DNA of 64,000 nucleotides from Lamellibrachia columna (GCA_963662155.1 OY759261.1:36497522-36561521); one strand, 5' to 3'. Positions 46,690 to 57,260 are shown, counted from the stretch's first letter. Notes: generated from the letters alone by a model not told the origin. Program-made: numbers and translations.

Positions 46690-47395
46690 GTGCAGGGCCA
46701 AAGTCACCTTGGGGTAACTTTGACCCAAATATGTGTGTGTTGTATACTGTCCAGCGACTATATACTATATAAGCTGAGACCATACATACATAATTGATTA
46801 TACAATAATAATAATAAAAAATATGGAGGGAACCGAGATGACCATAATCTGCTCAGACTGAGGTGACTTCGGCCCGGTGCACGAAAACATGTTGTCGTGA
46901 CACGTGGGACCTCCACATACATTCCATTCGCCAACATGGCGGTGTTATTGTAATGCTACATCACATTTCTACGGATTCTGAAATTGTGGTCCTTTTAAAA
47001 CAAAGTCACACCATAATTAAACATGGGCCAAAGTCACCTGTTTAAATTTCTGAAAGCACAAATTGGGAATATGGCATTATAAATTTATATTTAGTTTACA
47101 CCTTCATTGGATCTTAGATGCTATTATTGTTCTTAGATCATAGGTCTTAGACTGTGAGTAAATGTTGAGTTCTTGGTATGTGTGGTGGGAATCTACCATT
47201 CAGAATGTTGGTTAAAATGTTCAAGCACTTACTTTTCATAATTTTCTCAGAACATTCACATTTAAAAGCATCAAATTCTCAGAATTGTTAGTAAAGGCCT
47301 GTAGCATTACAATAAGACCATCATTTTGTTGAGTGGAACCCGTAATGACATCCCAAGTTCCATGACAACTAAAATCACCCTAGCTTACGGTACTT
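46690..47395. mobile_element. Foldback/MITE-like element with GGCCAAAGTCACC motifs, copy 1
   Basis: A motif of the form GGGCCAAAGTCACC, or its inverse, occurs at about 46,692, 46,710 (inverse, GGTAACTTTGACCC), 46,861 (inverse) and 47,026. The segment 46,870-47,000 is also present in inverted, diverged form at about 47,220-47,370 (shared core ATTGTAATGCTAC against GTAGCATTACAAT), so the region can fold on itself with arms of about 150 bp. No transposase is encoded. The superfamily is not identifiable by eye. Confidence 0.5.
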
Positions 47396-47661
47396 AATAA
47401 AAAACCTAAAAATGCTCTTTGCTATTTTGGGTTATAAAAAGTGTTTACACTGCATCGCATACAACCTTTAAATTTGGGCATGGCCACAGCACCCTCTAGT
47501 ATTTGGACACCGTCTCCACTTGTACACTTTGTCATATAATCCATGGTCAGTTCCTAGAAACTGACATGTGCTGAAAACCTTTCTGACAAATGAGCAGCTG
47601 TAACTAATGTAAGCAATTGAAAGCAGAGAATGTCAGTAATAATTAATCAAACTTTTTTCAG

Positions 47662-47765
47662 CTTCTGCAGAAGGCGACACTCCTGAAATTTCACAAGAAG
47701 TCGCGACCCGTCCACTGGAATATGAGGCAACCAAACTGGATGCTGATAATTATTTCTCAAACTAA
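47662..47765 (+). CDS. Possible terminal exon, copy 1 (weak)
   Basis: Follows a good acceptor (ACTTTTTTCAG) and reads SAEGDTPEISQEVATRPLEY and so on to a stop at 47,763. The duplicate at 52,652 has the same acceptor and frame, but most differences between the two change the amino acid and a short deletion shortens this copy. That argues against strong coding constraint. No family recognised. Confidence 0.25.
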
Positions 47766-47919
47766 CAGTTGACTTTTCTTGTAGTCAGAAAATGTTTTTG
47801 AATAAACATTTAAATTGTCGTCAGTAGTGGATGTAAATTACATCAGTGATGAATTCCACACAACCTCCCTATCGCCAAATCCTGCACACAACCCTGAATA
47901 TAGTTTGTTGACAAGCAGT

Positions 47920-48325
47920 AAATACGTATGTTGGGAATCCACCACTCTCATAGATGGCAATGTGTCACGTTTACAATGTTTACAAGCAGTAAATACATAT
48001 GTTGGGAATCTACCACTGTCATAAATGGCAATATGTCATGTTTACAATGTTTACAAGCAGTAAATACATATGTTTGGAATCTACCACTGTCATAGATGGC
48101 AATGTGTCATTTTTAGAATCAGTAAATACGTATGTTGGGAATCTACCACTGTCATAGATGACAACGTGTCATGTTTACAAGCAGTAAATACGTATGGTGG
48201 GAATCTACCATTGTCTTTGATGGCAATGTGTCATGCTTACATGTTTACAAGCAGTAAATATGTATGTTGGGAATCTACCACTGTCATATATGGCAATGGG
48301 TCATGTTTACAATGCTTAATTATCA
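47920..48325. repeat. Tandem repeat of 60-70 bp, copy 1 array
   Basis: About six units containing AGCAGTAAATACGTATGTTG, then GAATCTACCACTGTCATAGA and ATGTTTACAA. Unit length varies with how many times TGTTTACAA is repeated. The sister array is at 52,918-53,476. Confidence 0.9.
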
Positions 48326-48334
48326 CATTTCATG

Positions 48335-48712
48335 GACTGCTGACTGGAATCATTACATTTCACATGGTTTAATCCTCTTGAGTCAAACATGTTGTACTGA
48401 CTGGAATCATTACATTTTACATGGTTTAATTCTCTAGAGTCTAGCATTTACTCAATTTGTTTTGACTGGTGGCATTACATTTCACATGGTTTAATCCCAC
48501 AGTTACTCAGGTTGTACTGATTGGAGTCAGTACATTTCACATGGTTTAATTCTGTAGAGTGTAACAGTTACTCAGGTTGTACTGACTGGAGTCATTACAT
48601 TTCACATGGTTTAATTCTCTAGTCTAACAGTTACTCTGGTTGTACTGACTGGTGTTTCACATTTCACATGGTTTAATCCTGAAGAGTCTAACAGTTACTC
48701 AGGTTGTATTAT
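48335..48712. repeat. Tandem repeat of about 60 bp (TTTCACATGGTTTAAT)
   Basis: About six degenerate units sharing ATTTCACATGGTTTAAT, AGTCTAACAGTTACTC and TTGTACTGACTGGA. The second segmental copy keeps a single unit (about 55,812-55,870), so expansion followed the duplication or copy 2 contracted. Confidence 0.85.
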
Positions 48713-48719
48713 GTTACAG

Positions 48720-48872
48720 CGAGTTTTAGATAATATGCCGAAAACAAGTCCCATGCCAAAGCCTAAGCAAAATGTAACTAGGCATGTCCATCACGTATAT
48801 CTCTCTCCAAACATCCCATATGGTACAGCATCAATTGAATTTGTGCTAATTAATGTATTTAAGAGAACCTAG
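48720..48872 (+). CDS. Possible exon, copy 1 (weak)
   Basis: After TTATGTTACAG a frame of 50 codons reads RVLDNMPKTSPMPKPKQNVT and continues RHVHHVYLSPN to a stop at 48,870. The duplicate at 55,883 is open over nearly the same length, with many amino-acid differences but no frameshift. No motif recognised; it may be non-coding. Confidence 0.25.
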   Translation, partial: RVLDNMPKTSPMPKPKQNVTRHVHHVYLSPNIPYGTASIEFVLINVFKRT

Positions 48873-48895
48873 GCATTTACACAGGTCCCCTTTCG

Positions 48896-50068
48896 GTTAT
48901 GTTGAAACAAAACAAATTGCGAACACATTTTCCCGAGCTTCAGAATCAATATAATTTTGACTTCGACCTCGCATGCTGTCCAAGTTCGTCCGGTTTTTGT
49001 GATTGGTAGCCAACGGTTTAATTGGTAGGCCATGTTGGTTCGGTTGTACCAACAATTATCCAAAATATGTTATCATACCTTAGACATAATTTTTAGGCTG
49101 TTGCTATAGGTCCAGACCCGGACGTAGTACAAAATGGCTATTGGTCCAGTACTTCATGTGCGCATGCGCAATGAGAAGCTGCCGGTAAAACATAGCAGCA
49201 GCTAAAGTTCCGTCACAGACAACGTATGAATGAGCCATGCTAGTACAGGTCCGGCACTAAAACATTACAACACTAACTGCCACACATCTCACGTAGGCAA
49301 TAATAAGGCTTATATGACTTGGTCTTCGAAAGGTCGAGTATGTTTATTGCTATATTAGAACATCATTGTTGTCAATCATATATATGTTCAAGCGCAGTTA
49401 TGTATAAAACCATACTAAATCATCGAAGTATGAATATATACCTGCCTGCCTAAACTAAAGATATCTCTAATACTTTTGAGATCGTTGAAGAAGAGAAGAG
49501 GCCTATCCTAGCTATACTTTTCAAATAATGATGTATCATTACTTTGTCAAATTTGAGCATATCAGACAATATTCCGGTGCTTAGCACCTGGTTTATTAAT
49601 GATTTGTTGACCGTCTGCATGCGCACATTATAATGCCGCTGGGTAAACGCGCACACACTCACTGCACATACAAAGTGGAAAGAGTGCCAGACAAATAGCT
49701 GTACAGTTGTGCTTACGGGTCCGGAGCGTTAGCCACTGCATAATTTTGTCATCACTGTCGGAAGAATTTTCTAAATTCCATGACATGACGGATGCTTGTT
49801 AGATTATGGATGGACTATTCATAAATTTTTTTGGGGCGGGTTAATAATAAAAAAATGTGTTAGCCACATTTGTGTGGAACCACATGCATACGTGTGTACG
49901 ACTATCTCTGCGCCTGACTGTCGTGCGACTTTTCAAAGTCGCTTGCATCAGAAACACACTGTCGTACAGTTGCCACGTTTGCTGTAGTCCACTTTATAAC
50001 GTCATCAGCCTCTAGGTAGCGCTTTCAACTTGGCAAATTCAACTTACAAATTCGAAAGTTGACGACTT
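48896..50068. other. No gene seen; spacer between the segmental copies
   Basis: No coding signal on either strand. It contains a GC-rich spot around the NRF1-like site (49,159) and the imperfect palindrome CGACTTTTCAAAGTCG near 49,926. Confidence 0.35.
49159..49170. promoter_or_regulatory. Perfect NRF1-type palindrome
   Basis: TGCGCATGCGCA is an exact match to the NRF1 consensus (YGCGCAYGCGCR) and rare in AT-rich DNA. NRF1 sites mark many animal promoters. No transcription start or first exon could be confirmed nearby. GGTCCAGACCCGGACG and GGTCCGG words lie within 100 bp on both sides. Confidence 0.35.
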
Positions 50069-50689
50069 TGGTGGGAGGTGGACTCTAAAAATGGTGGTAA
50101 GTGGGAGGTTGGCCATCAAAAAAACTTTTGGGACTGAGGTTGAGTAAGCGTATCTTCTTTGAAGTATTGTCTAAAAACTAATAAGAAGAAATTTCACTAA
50201 TAGAGGCCATTCGGTCAGTATTCACGTATCCGTATCTCGGCGCAACACTTATGGAGAACATGCGACCTGCAAATTCAGCTGACATCAGTGCCTATAAGTT
50301 ACGGAACTAGCTAAATGTACTGTGACAAACTATAGCTGAAATAGTCTACTAGTGTCACTCAAAACAGTGATCTTGTTGACTTGGATGGAGTTCAAATAAA
50401 ATGTCAAACACACTACGAATTATAGCGCCTGGGGACTGGACATCTCAATATGTGAGCCTGTGGTCAGTTTTGTTTTCAGTGTCTTGTTGACTTGGAATAT
50501 GTGATGAAAACAGCTAAACTCTGGTTTAGGTTATTTATTTTAAAATTATACATTCACGTGTCTGTTTTGTGTCATCCAGTAATTAACAAGTTTTAAAACC
50601 TAATATTATGTACGTACTACAAGGGTAGATTATTAAAGGTGCACTGTCCCTTTGACAGCAAAACTGTTCTATGGGAAAGTATTCGAATT

Positions 50690-51086
50690 CCACAATTTGT
50701 GCAGGGTCAAAGTCACCTTGGGGTAACTTTAACCCAACTATGTGTATGCTATACACTGTCCAGTGACTACATATTATATAAACTGAGACCATACATACGT
50801 AACTGATTACACAATGATAATAAGAAAAAGTATGGAGGGAACCGAGATGACCATAATCTGCCCAGGCTGGGGTGACTTTGGCCCTGTGCACAAAACGTGT
50901 TGTCATGACACGTGGAACCTCCACATACATTCCATTCACCATCATGGCCGTGTTATTGTAATGCTACATCACATTTCTAGGGATTCTGAAAATGTGGTCC
51001 TTTTAAAACAAAGTCACACCATAATTATACATGGACCAAAGTCACCCGTTTAACTTTCTGAAAGCACAAATTGTAATAAAAGTGGG
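50690..51086. mobile_element. Foldback/MITE-like element, copy 2, left part
   Basis: Counterpart of 46,690-47,060, with GGTCAAAGTCACC (50,707), GGGGTGACTTTGGCCC (50,868) and GGACCAAAGTCACCC (51,032). Its right part (52,060-52,385) is separated by the inserted TIR element. Confidence 0.5.
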
Positions 51087-52054
51087 CAGGCCTTGACATT
51101 AAGCTTTTGTACCCAGTGGCCCACCGGGCCAGTAGATGTTAAAAGTTAATTGCCCCCCAAAAAAGTTACGTACTGGCCTGAAATATTTTTTTATTGATTA
51201 AGAAAACACTATTTTTTGTAACACATCGCATTACAACTCGACAACTACAACTATTTCGTATGGCAGACAATGCTGCTGCACGAATCGTTTGAGTATCATA
51301 TGCCCTCTGTTGAAACCGCAGGCGCAGCAGGTCGCGTTTTGAGAACGACGAGTGATGTCGCCACGTGCGTATCGAGTTACAGCTAGTTTTACTAAAAAAT
51401 ACGACGGGCGAATCGCACCTGATACTGTATATAACTATGACTGTTACAATTGGGTTTATTTCTTTCGAATATAATTTTTTGGACTGAAGTACAAAGTTAC
51501 GGTAAACTTAGCTATCTGCGCCCTAGCGGGTCCTGGAATGTACGTTAGGCACTGTCGTGACACCTAGCGGACAGTCTGCGAACCAGTCGGTTTATACGAA
51601 ATTGGTACGTCGAAGGCGTATCGCAATAGCCGATACGTATCGCGCAGAGGAAAATGCTGCGATATACCGATATTGTACTGGTATCATGGCAATCTTAGTA
51701 GGACTAAAATATAGGCATCCGCAATTCACAAAAAGTCCACGTCGTCGCTAGTAGCAACGTCATGCGGACTTTTTTGTGAGGGTCGTACATATCAAAAAAA
51801 GATCGCAACTATTCAAAGCGACAAAACTAAATCAGATGAGATGAAGATTATGTTTAATTGTAGCGCTGGGGTGGATGGCAAGGAAGGACAAGCTATTGAA
51901 ACGGTGACATTTGGCTGTGACTAATGGGATAAACACGATCTGAAACTATGTTGGCTCCCACGGCCAGTAAAATATGGAAACTTGTGGCCCGAAATGGCCC
52001 AACAGCCCCAAAAAATGTGCCAGGCCAGCGGACCAGTGGTAATGTCAAGGCCTG
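51087..52054. mobile_element. 968-bp TIR element (hAT-like non-autonomous DNA transposon)
   Basis: Ends in perfect 15-bp inverted repeats, CAGGCCTTGACATTA at the left and TAATGTCAAGGCCTG at the right, flanked by a direct 5-bp duplication GTGGG (51,082-51,086 and 52,055-52,059). The sister segment at about 47,060 lacks the element, so it is a ready-made empty site. Subterminal GGCCAGTGG-type words recur in inverse order. CAG...CTG ends suggest the hAT group, although a 5-bp duplication is shorter than the usual 8 bp. No transposase ORF; the 64-aa ORF inside has no recognisable motif. Confidence 0.8.
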
Positions 52055-52059
52055 GTGGG

Positions 52060-52385
52060 AATATGTCATTATAAATTGATATTTATTTTATACCGTCATT
52101 CGATCTTAGATACTATTATTGTTCTTAGATCTTAGACTGTGAGTTAATGGTGAGTCCAGCACCTATGGCCTGTCCATGGTAAAGTTGCACACCATTCAGA
52201 ATGTTGGCTAAAATGTCGAAACACGTTTCGTAATTTTCTCAGAACATTCACATTCAAAAGGATCAAATTCTCAGAATTGCTAGTAAAGTGCTGTAGCATT
52301 ACAATAGTGCCATAATTTTGTTGAGTGGAACCCGTACTAACTTCCCAGGTTCCATGACAACTCACATCACCCCAGTTTACGGTAC
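52060..52385. mobile_element. Foldback/MITE-like element, copy 2, right part
   Basis: Counterpart of 47,062-47,395. In inverse orientation it resembles 50,880-51,010, completing the foldback structure around the inserted TIR element. Confidence 0.45.
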
Positions 52386-52651
52386 TTAATAAAAAACCTG
52401 AAACAGCTCTTTGTTATTTTGGGTTATAAAAAGTGTCTACACTACTTCACATACAACCTTTAAATGTGGGGCATGGCCACAGAGCCCTCCTGTATTTGGA
52501 CACTGTCTCCACTTGTACACTCTGTCACATAGTCCAAGGACAGTTCCTAGAAACTTACATGTACTGACAAACTTTCTGACGAATGAAAAACTGTTTAACT
52601 AATGTAAGCAACTGAAAGCAGAGACTGTCAGTAATAATTTCACACTTTCAG

Positions 52652-52806
52652 CTTCTGCAGAAGGCAACACTCCTGAAACGTCACAAGAAGTCGCGACCCC
52701 TCCACTGGAATATGGGGCAACCAAACCGGACGCTGATAATTCTTTTGTATCTCAAACTAGCAGTTCTTTTCTTGTTGTCAAAAAATGTTTGCATATAAAC
52801 ATTTAA
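52652..52806 (+). CDS. Possible terminal exon, copy 2 (weak)
   Basis: Acceptor CACACTTTCAG, then SAEGNTPETSQEVATPPLEY and onward for 50 codons to a TAA at 52,804. It is longer than copy 1, which lost five bases. Same caveats as copy 1. Confidence 0.25.
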
Positions 52807-52917
52807 ATTCTCATCAGTAGCGGGTGTACATTATATCGGTGATGAATTCAACATACCGGGTAATTTACACACCCTCCCTGTCGCCAAATCCTGCGCACAA
52901 CCCTGAATATAGTTTGT

Positions 52918-53476
52918 TTACAAGCAGTAAATACGTATGTTGGGAATTTCCCACTGTCATAGATGGCAATGTGTCATGTTTACAAGCAGTAAATATGTAT
53001 GATGGGAATCTACCAATGTCATAGATGTCAATGTGTCATGTTTACAATGTTTACAAGCAGTAAATACGTATGTTGGGAATCTACCACTGTCATAGATGGC
53101 AATGTGTCATGTTTACAAGCAGTAAATACGTATGTTGGGAATCTACCACTGTCATAGATGGCAATGTGTCATGTTTACAATGTTTACAAACAGTAAATAC
53201 GTATGATGGGAATCTACCACTGTCATAGATGGCAATGTGTCATGTTTACAATGTTTACAATGTTTACAAGCAGTAAATACGTATGTTGGGAATCTACCAC
53301 TGTCATAGATGACAATGTGTCATGTTTACAATGTTTACAAGCAGTAAATACGTATGTTGGGAATCTACCACTGTCATAGATGGCAATGTGTCATGTTTAC
53401 AACGTTTACAAGCAGTAAATACATATGTTGGGAATTTACCACTGTCATAGATGGCAATGTGTCATCTTTGTAATGC
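52918..53476. repeat. Tandem repeat of 60-70 bp, copy 2 array
   Basis: Eight or so units of the same family as 47,920-48,325 and more regular than the first array. Confidence 0.9.
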
Positions 53477-53885
53477 TTATATTTGATTGAATGTTGAAGA
53501 TTTAAACATTTTGTAATCGACATTTCATACAACTCACTACGAATATATAATGCATAAGGTGCAACAAATGTTAGTTTGAATACTTTGTAATAAATGCAGA
53601 TTGAAGGATTCCACCATAATTATAAATGAGAACAGGTGAAAACAAACCTATATATTGTATATTAATTTAATGTAGATAATACAGTTATGCTGATTTCATT
53701 AAGAAATTAACATGAAAAACATGTATGTACTCGCTCAATTATCCAAAAATAAATGTTCTTTTGGGGAATTAGTTTCTTCTCTTAATTAACTTCAGTTATA
53801 TATTATAAATGGTTATATACATAGGTAGGGGAGAGTTGCCATTGAGGATGTGGATGAGTGAACATGTAGGCAGACCAGTGACAAT
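53477..53885. other. No gene seen; possible upstream region of the Pro/Ala-repeat gene
   Basis: AT-rich, no coding signal. If the gene at 53,886 is real, its promoter or an intron would be here. Confidence 0.35.
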
Positions 53886-55000
53886 GTGGCAAGTCTCCAG
53901 AATGCTGTTAGTGACTTCAGGAAGGCAGGTCTGTTGTCATTGACCATACACGTATTCCAAGACTCCGACGTCGCTGCTGCTACAGTATCTAATGTAATCA
54001 TGGAAGCTGCACAAGAGCACAACCCTACGCCACCTCTGACCCCAGCTGTTGCAGCTCCAGCACTGACAGCTGTTGCCATGGTGACTGCACAATAGCACAA
54101 CCCTATGCCACCTCTGACCCCAGCTGTTGCAGCTCCAGCACTGACAGCTGTTGCAATGGTGATCGTACAACAGCACAACCCTACGCCACCTCTGACCCCA
54201 GCTGATGCAGCTCCAGCACTGACAGCTGTTGCAATGGTGATCGTACAACAGCACAACCCTATGCCACCTCTTACCCCAGCTGTTGCAGCTCCAGCACTGA
54301 CAGCTGTTGCCATGGTGACTGCACAACAGCACAATCCTATGCCACCTCTGACCCCAGCTGTTGCAGCTCCAGCACTGACAGCTGTTGCAATGGTGATCGT
54401 ACAACAGCACAATCCAATGCCACCTCGTACACCAGTTAATTGTTGCAGCTCCAGCACTGACAGCTGTTGCCATGGAAGTTGTACCAGAGTTATGCCCACC
54501 GAAGAAAGAAACCATAGCTAAACAAAGCAAAGTCGGACCGGAGAAAGCTAGGCCTACACCCACCCAAGGGCCTACTACTTCTAAGACCACTGCAACTCAA
54601 TCGAGAGCACACAACAGTTCTGATCCACCTAAACCTACTCGATTGCATTTCATCAAGAACATTGAAGGCTGCAAAACTGGTCAGTGGTGCACCATTGTGT
54701 ACGATGGTAAAACCTACCCAGGCATAATGCGATGAGTAATGGATGTGACGAAAGAAACTGTGGCGGTGCAGTGCGAGTAAATTGTGGGACAGAACAGGTT
54801 CCTATGGCCTCTGAAGGATGACACAGCAGTATACGAATTGCAGGTGACTCTATGCAGGCATAGTGCGACGAGTAATGGATGTGATGAAATACTCTATGGT
54901 GCCAGTGCATGCAATTGCGAGACAGAACATGTTGTCATTAGCTCTAAAGAATGTTGATCATTTCTGCTAGCCTATTCCGGAGCCACTGACAGAAGACTAT
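53886..55000 (+). pseudogene. Broken gene: Pro/Ala-rich 26-residue repeats plus C-terminal YDG...YPG domain
   Basis: The N-terminus reads MASLQNAVSDFRKAGLLSLT. It is followed from about 54,027 by six 26-residue repeats of the type PPLTPAVAAPALTAVAMVIV-QQHNP (78-bp unit). One repeat has an in-frame TAG at 54,093-54,095, and a short indel at about 54,437 shifts the frame. In the new frame come a basic Ser/Thr-rich linker (KKETIAKQSKVGPEKARPTP) and a domain with W-C-T-I-V-Y-D-G-K-T-Y-P-G (about 54,683-54,725), two stops, and GQNRFLWPLKDD (about 54,790-54,825). A second, worse copy of the domain end (VMDV, PIPEPLTEDYE) follows. The W-x-x-V-x-YDG-x-x-YPG...NRFxWP pattern occurs, to my knowledge, in uncharacterised animal proteins often linked to transposons. 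Confidence 0.6.
54020..54490. repeat. 78-bp tandem repeat within the Pro/Ala gene
   Basis: Six units containing CCCAGCTGTTGCAGCTCCAG and CACTGACAGCTGTTGC. The period is a multiple of three, and five of the six units stay open in the plus frame. The minus strand is open too because the unit has no stop in those frames. Confidence 0.92.
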
Positions 55001-55807
55001 GAACATTAAGCCCTGTTAACATTTCATTTGACTATTGACTAATTTTATGTTTCTAATAAACACTATATTTTACTCACATATTAATTCAAAAGTTTGGACT
55101 ACATAATTTGCTTGTTTGTCCAGTCGAAGAAGACATGGGACATTGTGTAGAATGAATGGAATTACAAAGATTATGAACACTGGTATTTATTAGTATATTG
55201 TATTTAACTAATGATAACTATTATTGTTATAATGAACACTATGTGTTACTTATGTATCAATTCATAATTATGCTTAGTCCTATATATAATTATTTTACTT
55301 TTGGTCCAATCGAAGACATTGGGTGGTCCAATCGAGGAAACCATGGCCATGAGTGGACCGTTTTGTAATATTTTTAAATACATTTTTTGCAAAATTCATC
55401 AATGATTTTGTTGTGATTAATAGCTTGTTGTTGAAAATAAAATATAAACTCTATGTTAGTATATTGTTTACATCAATTACATTTGTTTTCGCGTCTATAT
55501 TCAAGTTTATCGTTACGGGTCCCAATCCCTGCAACTCTCCCCTAACAAGGTAATAATAATTAAATAGTTGTTGCAAGTGGTTAACCATACCATGGATTTG
55601 CTCTATCAAGTGACAATGTGTGATTAATTGAATCAACTCCAAACACTTTACTCTGCACTAATTCAATTACATAATTTTTTTTTAATCTTGTAAACATTAT
55701 GTTTACAAGATTTGTGGTGCGATCTCTTTTAATCACAATTATACAACTAACAATAACCAAAATGTTTAATAACACTGTGGAAGAATGATGAATATCATCA
55801 TTTGTAC
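55001..55807. other. No gene seen; AT-rich
   Basis: No motif recognised. GTCCAATCGA(A/G)GAA words repeat near 55,122 and 55,309-55,340. Confidence 0.3.
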
Positions 55808-56070
55808 TAAATGGAGTCACTACAATTCACATGATTTAATCCACTAGAGTCTAACAGTTACTCAGGTTGTATTATGTTACAGCATGTTTTAAATAATATG
55901 CCAGAAACAGGTCCCATACCAAAGCCTAAGCTAAACGTAACTAGGCATGTCCGTCACATATATCTCTCTCCAAACATCACATCTGTTACGACATCATTTG
56001 AATTTGTGCTGATTAATGTTATATACTAGGCATTTCCACAGATCCCCTTTCGCTTAGGTTGAAATAAAAT
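55808..56070. repeat. Segmental duplication, copy 2 (last part)
   Basis: Matches 48,640-48,895 and includes the second copy of the weak exon candidate. Confidence 0.85.
55883..56029 (+). CDS. Possible exon, copy 2 (weak)
   Basis: After TTATGTTACAG: HVLNNMPETGPIPKPKLNVT and onward for 48 codons, ending in TAG at 56,027. Same frame and length class as 48,720-48,872. Confidence 0.25.
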   Translation, partial: HVLNNMPETGPIPKPKLNVTRHVRHIYLSPNITSVTTSFEFVLINVIY

Positions 56071-56195
56071 ATGTGCTGATTAATGTAATATACCAGGCTT
56101 TTACACAGGTCCCCTTTCGCCTAGGTTGAAACAAAAGAAATGTGTGCTGATTAATGTAACATACTAGGCATTTACACAGGTTCCCTTTCCCTTTT
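56004..56195. repeat. Three tandem units of about 65 bp
   Basis: GTGCTGATTAATGT, TACTAGGCATTTACACAGGT and CCCCTTTCGCCTAGGTTGAA recur three times in direct order. The first unit overlaps the end of the segmental duplication. Confidence 0.8.
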
Positions 56196-56204
56196 AGGCA
56201 ATGC

Positions 56205-56400
56205 TGACTCGTCCTCTGGTGCTTTTCAATGCACTGTTTCATTAATCAATGCATCTATAGTTGAGACAGCGACGCCATTAAATGTATTGTTCATATTTAA
56301 GACAGGTTTACCATTCAGTTAGGACAGCTTCTTAGCACACAAAACCAGTTCGATTGTTCAGTTTGTGTTAATAAAGCATAATATTTGGTACACATGTGCT
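56205..56400. repeat. Dispersed repeat, copy 1
   Basis: About 190 bp that recur at 62,545-62,740 in the same orientation at about 85% identity (TTGAGACAGCGACGCCATTA, TTCTTAGCACACAAAAC). A shorter relative lies at about 58,608-58,645. Confidence 0.75.
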
Positions 56401-56580
56401 ACGACAATAAAGAGCACCTAAAAGAATGTGGTTTAACAACCCTAGAGACAAGGATGCTAAGAGGAGATTAAATTGAATTGAATGGACATGAAAATATTGA
56501 TATATGTTTTTCTCACTGGAACAAATTATCTACAGATTGTATGTTTGTGCTAGCTGCATGAATATGTTTAAAAAAGGTAG
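56401..56580 (+). pseudogene. CR1/L2-like RT C-terminal fragment, degraded
   Basis: Reads LKECGLTTLETRMLRGD, GHENIDICFSHWNKLSTDC and a final MFKK. This is a compressed, broken version of the C-terminus of the element at 57,274-58,191, with internal deletions. Confidence 0.75.
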
Positions 56581-56772
56581 ATATATACTGATTGATAATT
56601 TTATTTTCACTCTGTAACATACTTAGTTATACACTATTTTCGATAGTCTAGCCATTTACGCATCATTTACATATCAATTATACAACATATATTTACTTAT
56701 GTACATAGAATTAAAAATAAAAAAATTTAATCATAACATACATAAAATTAAATAGATAAATACAGAGAATAT

Positions 56773-57260
56773 TTAAAATGGTGGTGTAGCACTTAAATAT
56801 TTGTGTAGTGACTTCTTAAAGCTTCCAACAGACTGGCTCAATAACTTCAAACCAGACACACTGAAACTGCATTGACAATAGGCAGTTCTGGCTTTAGGTG
56901 GTTTTGGCTGTGAGGCATTTCTGGTATTATAGGAGTGACTATTTGATGTAAACACATCACACAAATATTGTGGTGCTGGACCATTCACACATTTCTGGTA
57001 TTATAGGAGTGACTATTTGATGTAAACACATCACACAAATATTGTGGTGCTAGACCATTCGCACATTTGTACATAAAAACACATTTATGAAAATCCCTTC
57101 TTTGTTGTAATGATAGCCAGCCTAGCTCTTTGAAGATAGCGCTTCTGTTTTCTCGAGTACTAGACCCAGATATGAGTTTAGCAGCTCTAGATTGTAGTTT
57201 CTGGAGTCTGGTTTTGCTGGTTATTGAGGATGAATCATAGACTACATCTCTGTAATCGAA
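56773..57260 (-). pseudogene. CR1-like RT C-terminal fragment, minus strand, with internal 73-bp duplication
   Basis: On the minus strand from 57,260 down: TRLQKLQSRAAKLISGSSTR, RSAIFKELGWLSLQQRRDFH, then PAPQYLCDVFTSNSHSYNTR, and finally SFKKSLHKYL before a stop at about 56,773. This is the C-terminal tail of CR1/Jockey-type RT proteins. A 73-bp segment (56,918-56,990 and 56,991-57,063) is directly repeated and shifts the frame. It abuts head-to-head the plus-strand element at 57,274. Confidence 0.8.

Larger units (their letters stand above)
46003..48895. repeat. Segmental duplication, copy 1
   Basis: Matches 50,069-53,476 and then 55,808-56,070 in the same order and orientation at roughly 85-90% identity. 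Landmarks are GGCCATTCGGTCAGTATT, ATTCAGCTGACATCAGTGCC, the GGCCAAAGTCACC foldback, CTTCTGCAGAAGGC and TATATCTCTCTCCAAACATC. Copy 2 has gained a 968-bp element and about 2.3 kb of other sequence, or copy 1 has lost the latter. Confidence 0.85.
50069..53476. repeat. Segmental duplication, copy 2 (first part)
   Basis: Direct copy of 46,003-48,310 interrupted by the 968-bp element at 51,087-52,054. The remainder of the homology resumes at 55,808-56,070. Confidence 0.85.

Noticed and set aside
53813..54590. Minus-strand ORFs of 217-228 aa over the 78-bp repeats
   Set aside because: They are open only because the repeat unit lacks stops there. The plus strand has the N-terminal start and a recognisable C-terminal domain.
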